Shown: positions 6,834 to 10,651 of the stretch, in pieces | How positions within the stretch are numbered: the stretch's first letter is position 1 | Layout of the letters: each line of letters begins with the position of its first letter | Source: Nitrospirae bacterium UBA4572 | Lineage (GTDB): Bacteria; Nitrospirota; Leptospirillia; Leptospirillales; Leptospirillaceae | Length of the DNA stretch: 10,651 bases | Assembly: GCA_002387725.1 (NCBI GenBank) | Contig: DGKK01000037.1 | Location: 4,667 to 15,317 of the forward strand | Reading direction: 5' to 3' | Position numbers and translations under genes: made by a program | Notes under the pieces: generated by a model | Told to the model about the DNA's origin: nothing | Database searches by the model: none | The model's input: the letters and a program-made list of their open reading frames with translations, nothing else

Positions 6834-6862
6834 ATGATATCATGGGAAAAAGAGACCGTAAA
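6834..6862 (-). promoter_or_regulatory. Promoter of hpnA block, likely leaderless
   Basis: TTTACG (6862-6857), a 17-nt spacer and TATCAT (6839-6834) on the minus strand. The -10 box ends six bases before the ATG at 6827, the same geometry as the cbiX promoter. No ribosome binding site fits in AGTTCC. The -10 lies in a perfect 10-nt palindrome, ATGATATCAT (6834-6843), and a hairpin CGGCA-CCCCT-TGCCG (6866-6880) sits just upstream of the -35; either could be a regulator site. Confidence 0.5.
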
Positions 6863-7090
6863 GACCGGCACCCCTTGCCGAAACTCAGAAAAAGCCCCTG
6901 CCATCGAAAACTCCCAACGAGGTTGACAGCTTCCGGAGGCCGTGGCAGGATGGCCTGAAGGTTTCTGCATCCGCAACCACACTGAGGACTTCCCGCCATC
7001 GAACCGACAGGACATCATCGCCTCGCAGACCTTCATTCATCCGGGCGTCGCCGCTCACCCCGCAGGGCCAGGCTTTCCTTCCAGCGGCTT
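6863..7090. other. Region between the hpnA promoter and the lipoprotein-like frame
   Basis: No convincing gene. On the plus strand there is a perfect TTGACA (6923-6928), but the box 17 nt downstream is only CAGGAT, so it is a weak promoter candidate for the lipoprotein-like gene. A 55-codon frame from GTG 6942 (GGAGG just ahead of it) to TGA 7107-7109 has no recognisable features. The lipoprotein frame itself opens after the TGA at 6983-6985. Confidence 0.4.
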
Positions 7091-7138
7091 TTCTCCGCAA
7101 ACATCCTGATCCTTGGCCTTTTTCTTCTGGCTTCCTGC
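7091..7138 (+). other. Lipoprotein signal segment with lipobox, in frame with the downstream CDS
   Basis: Read in the frame of the 7223-7771 gene, this stretch encodes FSANILILGLFLLASC: a hydrophobic core ending in L-A-S-C, a standard lipobox, with the Cys at 7136-7138. It is preceded by an Arg-rich stretch (RRRSPRRAR, from about 7046). This is a textbook signal-peptidase II signal, but no ATG, GTG or TTG lies in frame between the stop at 6983-6985 and this segment. Only rare codons such as ATC (6998, 7103) or CTG (7106) are available. Confidence 0.6.
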
Positions 7139-7222
7139 AGGACCGCCCCTGTTCCGGTCAACGATCAGTCCGTCCTCGACCAAACCCGGATCTCCCTTCC
7201 GGACACCTACCCGCCAGGAGAG

Positions 7223-7771
7223 GTGGGAAGACCGGACATCCCCCGCCATCCTTATACCGAAGCCGCACTGCGCTCCATGGGTTTTGAGTGGAGCGATCCG
7301 AGATTTGTCTCGGGGCGCCATCTCTCCCGAGGGGACGAGGTGGCGTGGTTCGACCGGGACGACCATCTTCATGTGACCCGGTATCTGGGAGTCTTTCATG
7401 AGTCGGGATATCGAATCCGACGTTATGTCCCATCCCCGTCCGGAGACCTGGAGCATCGCGGGGTCCTGGTGAGCCGCTCGCTGGCAGAGTGCCTCTATGA
7501 CCGCCCCGGAGCAGCCGTCCACTATCATCAAAACCTCTCCGGAGTCTCTCTCTTCATCGAGACACTGGGGGGGGGAGGGATCGATACGCTGATCCTTCCG
7601 GCCACACTTCCCCTCTGCCTCCTCTCCGACAGACTCCCGCCCACCTTTTCCCACGCCCGGACCGAAGAGGACTTCTCTACCGAAAGGAAGGTCCGACGAC
7701 TCGCCTCGAGGCTCCGTCAGAAGGGGAATCCTATCCCGACAAAGGTGACGGCCCCTGCCTCCGTCGAATAG
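7223..7771 (+). CDS. Lipoprotein-like protein of unknown function (start unresolved)
   Basis: I do not recognise this protein. From the first ordinary start codon (GTG 7223) it has 182 residues, but the frame is open from 6986 and the part upstream contains a lipobox (7091-7138), so the real product is probably a longer, lipid-anchored envelope protein whose mature part begins at Cys 7136. The visible sequence is mixed polar and aromatic, with RGDEVAWFDRDDHLHVTRYL, YRIRRYVPSPSGDLEHRGVL and a basic C-terminus (ERKVRRLASRLRQKG). A run of nine G (7567-7575) encodes GGG within TLGGGGID. It is the only plus-strand gene in the window; its last 55 nt overlap the 3' end of the barrel gene. A standard-start annotation would remove the signal, which seems wrong; sequencing error, a rare start codon or a decayed 5' end are all possible. 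Confidence 0.6.
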   Translation: MGRPDIPRHPYTEAALRSMGFEWSDPRFVSGRHLSRGDEVAWFDRDDHLHVTRYLGVFHESGYRIRRYVPSPSGDLEHRGVLVSRSLAECLYDRPGAAVHYHQNLSGVSLFIETLGGGGIDTLILPATLPLCLLSDRLPPTFSHARTEEDFSTERKVRRLASRLRQKGNPIPTKVTAPASVE

Positions 7772-9093
7772 CCGATATCGACACGCCCGACCACGTCAGG
7801 TTTGACCAGGGCCCGAAGCCCGACTCCCGGGTTGACCGCATAGTATCCGAAGTTCGTGGCCTGGGATGCATCGCGGAAGACCTCCCCCACCCCTAAAAAA
7901 GGCGCCACCTGGAACTCCGACTGGACATTGAAGAGATCCATGTCGAAGGCTGCGATGCGCTCCTCGATATTGAACAGCGAGGCATCGTAGTCGTAGAAAC
8001 GTCCGGTCCCGTACCCCTCGAGAGTGAAGGCTCCGCCCAGCATGCTCATGGCATAAAAGGGGATATTCGGTCCGTTCATGAGGTTGATCATGGCCCGGAT
8101 GGCCAGGACATCCTGGTCCTGGTCTCCATGGGGGATCCAGGTCTTGTACTCGACGTCAAAGCGGTCAAAGACGCTGTTCTGCCCGGGAGTCATGTTGTTG
8201 TCGAGCTCTGCGAAGGCCCGGGCATAGGTTCCTGCGGAGGGAATGAGATGGTTGTCACGGGTGTCGTAGGTGATATCGGCCCGATGTGTCAGGATCTGCG
8301 CCCCCGAGGCGAACCCCGGGGCATCGGGAAAAAGAAGTCCGGTGTATTCCATTCCCGGGACTTGCCCCGCTGAGGCGCCATAGGCACGGTAACGCTCCAT
8401 GATCCAAGCCCGGATCTTCATGTCGTCAAAATTCATTCCGAAGGTCCCGTGAGCCGAGGTGGTGGAAAGGGTGTAATTCGACTGGTCGGAGAAGTTCGAG
8501 GTCGGACCAATGCCATAGAAGCGGGCGGTAGGGTTTTTAAAGCTCTTCACACGGGTATCGATGATGAAGCGCCCCCGGTCAAGGGAGAGGTCCCGGTAGT
8601 GAAACTCGTAGAAGTTCATGATCGAGTTGGACTGGATGCCGATGACATGCCAGCGTTTGAGATTCCCCTTGTAGAACCGGTAATACCGAAAGCCCGTTTC
8701 GAGCCCCATGTAGGAGTTGTACATGACGGAGGGAGCGAAGATCGAGGTGATTCGACCTGAGGGCTTCGCATACAGGATCGGAACGATCGTGCCGTAGGTC
8801 AGCCCCGAGTTGTAGGAGTCGCCGATGGCCGGAACCGGGACGACAACGGTATTGTCAAAGGGAGTGCTGTAGCTGAAGGGAGGGGGGGCGCCAATGGGAA
8901 GCTGGGGAAAGCTGAGCCCCTGCGGGCCAAGGGTCGTCTGCACCGGGGCGATGGGGGCCATCGGAGGCGGGGCTGAGAAGGACAAAAGGGGCGAGCTTCC
9001 GAAGGCAAGAAGAACGAAAACCGCCCGCCACAGAAAAAACACTCGTCGGATCCGGGAGTCCGTTCGCCCCTTCCGAAGCCTCCCAACACTCAC
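7717..9093 (-). CDS. Omp85/BamA-type outer-membrane beta-barrel protein without POTRA domains
   Basis: A 458-residue predicted outer-membrane protein. A Sec signal peptide is visible: basic N-region (RLRKGRTDSRIRR), hydrophobic stretch (about 18-38) and likely cleavage near SFSA (38-41). A Pro-rich linker (42-72) follows, then alternating barrel strands to the end. Surface-antigen/BamA C-terminal-domain marks include FYGIGPTSN (192-200), ITYDTRDNHLIPSAGTY (274-290), LEGYGTGRF (358-366, at the position of the VRGF loop-6 motif) and the terminal Phe. No POTRA repeats fit in the short N-terminal part. GTG at 9093 overlaps the hpnG stop by 4 nt (GTGA) and has a strong AGGAGGT at 9103-9097, so it is coupled to hpnG. 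It may help insert or organise something in the hopanoid-bearing outer membrane; that is inference. Confidence 0.78.
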   Translation of the reverse strand: MSVGRLRKGRTDSRIRRVFFLWRAVFVLLAFGSSPLLSFSAPPPMAPIAPVQTTLGPQGLSFPQLPIGAPPPFSYSTPFDNTVVVPVPAIGDSYNSGLTYGTIVPILYAKPSGRITSIFAPSVMYNSYMGLETGFRYYRFYKGNLKRWHVIGIQSNSIMNFYEFHYRDLSLDRGRFIIDTRVKSFKNPTARFYGIGPTSNFSDQSNYTLSTTSAHGTFGMNFDDMKIRAWIMERYRAYGASAGQVPGMEYTGLLFPDAPGFASGAQILTHRADITYDTRDNHLIPSAGTYARAFAELDNNMTPGQNSVFDRFDVEYKTWIPHGDQDQDVLAIRAMINLMNGPNIPFYAMSMLGGAFTLEGYGTGRFYDYDASLFNIEERIAAFDMDLFNVQSEFQVAPFLGVGEVFRDASQATNFGYYAVNPGVGLRALVKPDVVGRVDIGYSTEAGAVTFVGIGFPF

Positions 9094-9872
9094 CGCACCT
9101 CCTCCCGAAGGGCTGAAAAAACCTCTTGCCCCAGGCGGGAAAGGGCTTGTCGGCCTTGACGAATGCTTGAACCCAAAAGAAGCAGTTCATAAAGAAGCGC
9201 GGGGCGGAGCAGGAGAGCGCGGAGAATTCCCCCGAAGGAGACCGCCCCTTCCGGAGTGACAAAAGAGAGAAGCTCCGGAGGAAGGGAGTCATCTGCCCCA
9301 TCGGAGATAGCCCGGACGACCGTCGCCGGGATCCCGGCACGGGAGGTCGCATCAAGCCATCCGGCGCTTTCCATGTCGACGGCAATGGCTCCCGTCTCCC
9401 TCGCCAGCCTTTTTTTTTCCCGGGGGGTTCCGACGAGAGCCTCGGCTGAAAGGATCCTCCCGAAGCGGATCGATCCCTTGTCCCACTCCTCAATCATGGG
9501 ACGGAAAAAACTCGGGAAAAAATCCTGAAAAGGCAAAAAATTCTCGCCCGAAGAGGAGAGTACCCCCTCGGCCACAACGATCGTCCCCGGGAACAGGTCA
9601 GGGGCTAGGGCTCCCGCCAGACCGGTAAAGAGAACACGGGCATACCTCCCCGAAGACAGCAGATCGGCAAGAAGCCCCATTCCGGATTTTCCCGGACCGA
9701 CCCACACCACTTCAAAAGGAGAGCGTGAAGGCAGGACAGGAGAGGGAGCGACCACCCCACGGCCACTCCGGGGAATGACGCGACCTTTCAGCTTATGGGT
9801 GAAGGCCCGAGCTTCGTCTTCCAGTGCCGTCACGACGAGGAGTGGGCAAGCGCCCTGGCCCCCCTCAGACAC
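9090..9872 (-). CDS. hpnG: Hopanoid-associated nucleosidase/phosphorylase HpnG
   Basis: A 260-residue member of the nucleoside phosphorylase (MTAN/PNP-like) superfamily matching HpnG, which removes adenine from adenosylhopane to give ribosylhopane on the way to bacteriohopanetetrol. Visible are VTALEDEARAF (14-24), a Gly-rich TGLAGAL (83-89), the ribose-binding AVDMESAG (164-171, Met167-Glu168) and RAISDGADD (187-195) with the catalytic-type Asp191. A helical, leucine-rich tail (about 213-256) may associate with the membrane. The GTG at 9872 overlaps the cyclase stop by 8 nt and lacks a clear Shine-Dalgarno sequence, so translation by coupling is likely; a GTG at 9833 is a weaker alternative that would trim conserved N-terminal sequence. 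A run of nine A in the minus strand (9418-9410) lies within the reading frame. Confidence 0.92.
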   Translation of the reverse strand: MSEGGQGACPLLVVTALEDEARAFTHKLKGRVIPRSGRGVVAPSPVLPSRSPFEVVWVGPGKSGMGLLADLLSSGRYARVLFTGLAGALAPDLFPGTIVVAEGVLSSSGENFLPFQDFFPSFFRPMIEEWDKGSIRFGRILSAEALVGTPREKKRLARETGAIAVDMESAGWLDATSRAGIPATVVRAISDGADDSLPPELLSFVTPEGAVSFGGILRALLLRPALLYELLLLGSSIRQGRQALSRLGQEVFSALREEVR

Positions 9873-10651
9873 TTCGGGCGATCGGCGCGTAGGGAGCCGT
9901 CTTCCAAAAGTCCACCCGTTCGTGTCCCAGAGCTCTTCCCCGCTCGGTCATGTTCCTGTAAAGAGCCAGGGCCCAGAGCGGAAAATAATGGCGATACATA
10001 TGGTATCGAAGGTAGAAGACCCGGGGGAATCCCGTCCCCGTAAAGAGCTCCTCGTTCCAGGTTCCTTCGGGCGTCATCTGCTGGATCAGATAGTCGACTC
10101 CCTGCCTGACGGCCATGTGACCCGCATGTCCTCCATGAAGAAGGGCGATCAGGGCCCAGGCCGTCTGCGAGGGCGTCGAAGCCCCCCGTCCGGCGAAGTC
10201 TCGCGAGGCATAGGAGAGACAGTCCTCCCCCCACCCGCCGTCCGGATTCTGGCGAGCCAGCAGGAACTCCATGGAGCGCATGACCCAAGGCTCGGACATG
10301 GGGACTCCGATACTCTTGAGCCCGGCGACGACCGACCATGTTCCATAGATATAGTTGACGCCCCACCGTCCGAACCAGGAGCCGTCCTCTTCCTGCTCGC
10401 GCCTGAGATAGCGGATCGCCCGGGCGGCCGGAGGGAAGTCAGGGCCATATCCCAAGGCTCCCAGGAGCTCCAGCACCCGGCCGGTGAGGTCAGCCGTACT
10501 GGGGTCGAGCAGGGCCCCATGATCGGCGAAGGGGATATGATTGAGGAAGAGAAGGTCGTTGTCCCGGTCAAAGGCTCCCCAGCCGCCGTCCGTTCCCTGC
10601 ATGGCCATCACCCACAGCGTTGCGCGCCGGAAGACGCCTTCCATGCGAGCC
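9865..10651 (-). CDS. shc: Squalene-hopene cyclase, C-terminal part (5' end outside window)
   Basis: Membrane-bound cyclase that converts squalene to hopene and diplopterol, the first committed hopanoid step. The frame is open to the window edge; about 261 C-terminal residues are present of the usual 630-720, so the N-terminal half with the catalytic DxDD motif is not seen. Counting from the Met at 10644, QW-type repeats occur at QGTDGGWGAF (16-25), QEEDGSWFGRWG (84-95), QNPDGGWGED (132-141) and PEGTWNEEL (192-200). NHIPFADHGALLDP (35-48) and the C-terminal GTGFPRVFYLRYHMYRHYFP region (203-222), whose aromatic residues line the active site in the family, are present. The internal Met at 10644 is not a start. 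The stop (9867-9865) overlaps hpnG by 8 nt, so the two are coupled. Confidence 0.96.
   Translation of the reverse strand, partial: ARMEGVFRRATLWVMAMQGTDGGWGAFDRDNDLLFLNHIPFADHGALLDPSTADLTGRVLELLGALGYGPDFPPAARAIRYLRREQEEDGSWFGRWGVNYIYGTWSVVAGLKSIGVPMSEPWVMRSMEFLLARQNPDGGWGEDCLSYASRDFAGRGASTPSQTAWALIALLHGGHAGHMAVRQGVDYLIQQMTPEGTWNEELFTGTGFPRVFYLRYHMYRHYFPLWALALYRNMTERGRALGHERVDFWKTAPYAPIARSV

Noticed and set aside
4712..6926. Plus-strand frames opposite ispH and hpnA
   Set aside because: Both minus-strand genes have complete catalytic motif sets; the opposite frames are shadows.
6942..7109. 55-codon plus-strand frame with GGAGG just before GTG
   Set aside because: No signal, motif or hydrophobic pattern; spacing of only two bases to the GTG; it overlaps the lipobox-bearing frame. 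A frameshift joining the two would give an implausibly long signal peptide.
7055..7654. Minus-strand 199-codon frame opposite the lipoprotein-like gene
   Set aside because: The translation has no domain or signal. The plus strand has a lipobox and more normal residue composition, and the hpnA promoter lies downstream of this frame without a link to it.
1..10651. CRISPR arrays, tRNA/rRNA genes, insertion sequences, phage or defence genes
   Set aside because: I looked for repeats, transposase frames and tRNA-like folds and saw none; the window is a metabolic locus.

Overview
The window is a bacterial hopanoid (pentacyclic triterpenoid lipid) locus, read almost entirely from the minus strand, in DNA that is GC-rich (about 60 % by eye). 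The gene set is squalene-hopene cyclase, HpnG, HpnA, HpnI and HpnJ, together with the MEP-pathway enzyme IspH, and it points to a Gram-negative bacterium: there is an outer-membrane beta-barrel with a signal peptide. A Leptospirillum-type acidophile (Nitrospirota) is my best guess, but that rests on gene content and base composition, not on a marker gene.

Layout, in minus-strand transcription order (right to left). Block 1 (10651-7717) holds the C-terminal part of squalene-hopene cyclase, then hpnG, then a BamA/Omp85-type barrel protein without POTRA domains. These genes overlap by 8 and 4 nt, so they look translationally coupled. A plus-strand lipoprotein-like gene (ends at 7771) runs convergently into the barrel gene and separates block 1 from block 2. 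Block 2 (6827-808) is hpnA, ispH, hpnJ (radical SAM), hpnI (glycosyltransferase), a four-helix DMT/SMR-like membrane protein coupled to hpnI by TGATG, and a polytopic membrane protein of the CruF/PF04240 'carotenoid biosynthesis' family. A CbiX-type sirohydrochlorin cobaltochelatase (683 to beyond position 1) follows with its own promoter.

How the parts fit together: IspH supplies isoprenoid diphosphates for squalene. The cyclase makes hopene/diplopterol. HpnG removes adenine from adenosylhopane. HpnI glycosylates bacteriohopanetetrol, and HpnJ converts the aminosugar product to the cyclitol ether. The deacetylase HpnK, expected between HpnI and HpnJ in the pathway, is not in the window, and neither is HpnH. 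The small DMT protein and the Omp85-like barrel are candidates for moving or placing modified hopanoids in the envelope; that is inference. CbiX is a cobalamin-pathway enzyme close to a radical SAM protein whose family carries a B12-binding-type domain.

The most unusual signals are two promoters (cbiX and hpnA) whose -10 boxes lie exactly 6 nt before the ATG, implying leaderless mRNAs; a lipoprotein reading frame with a clear lipobox but no ordinary start codon upstream of it; and two 9-nt homopolymer runs inside coding frames.
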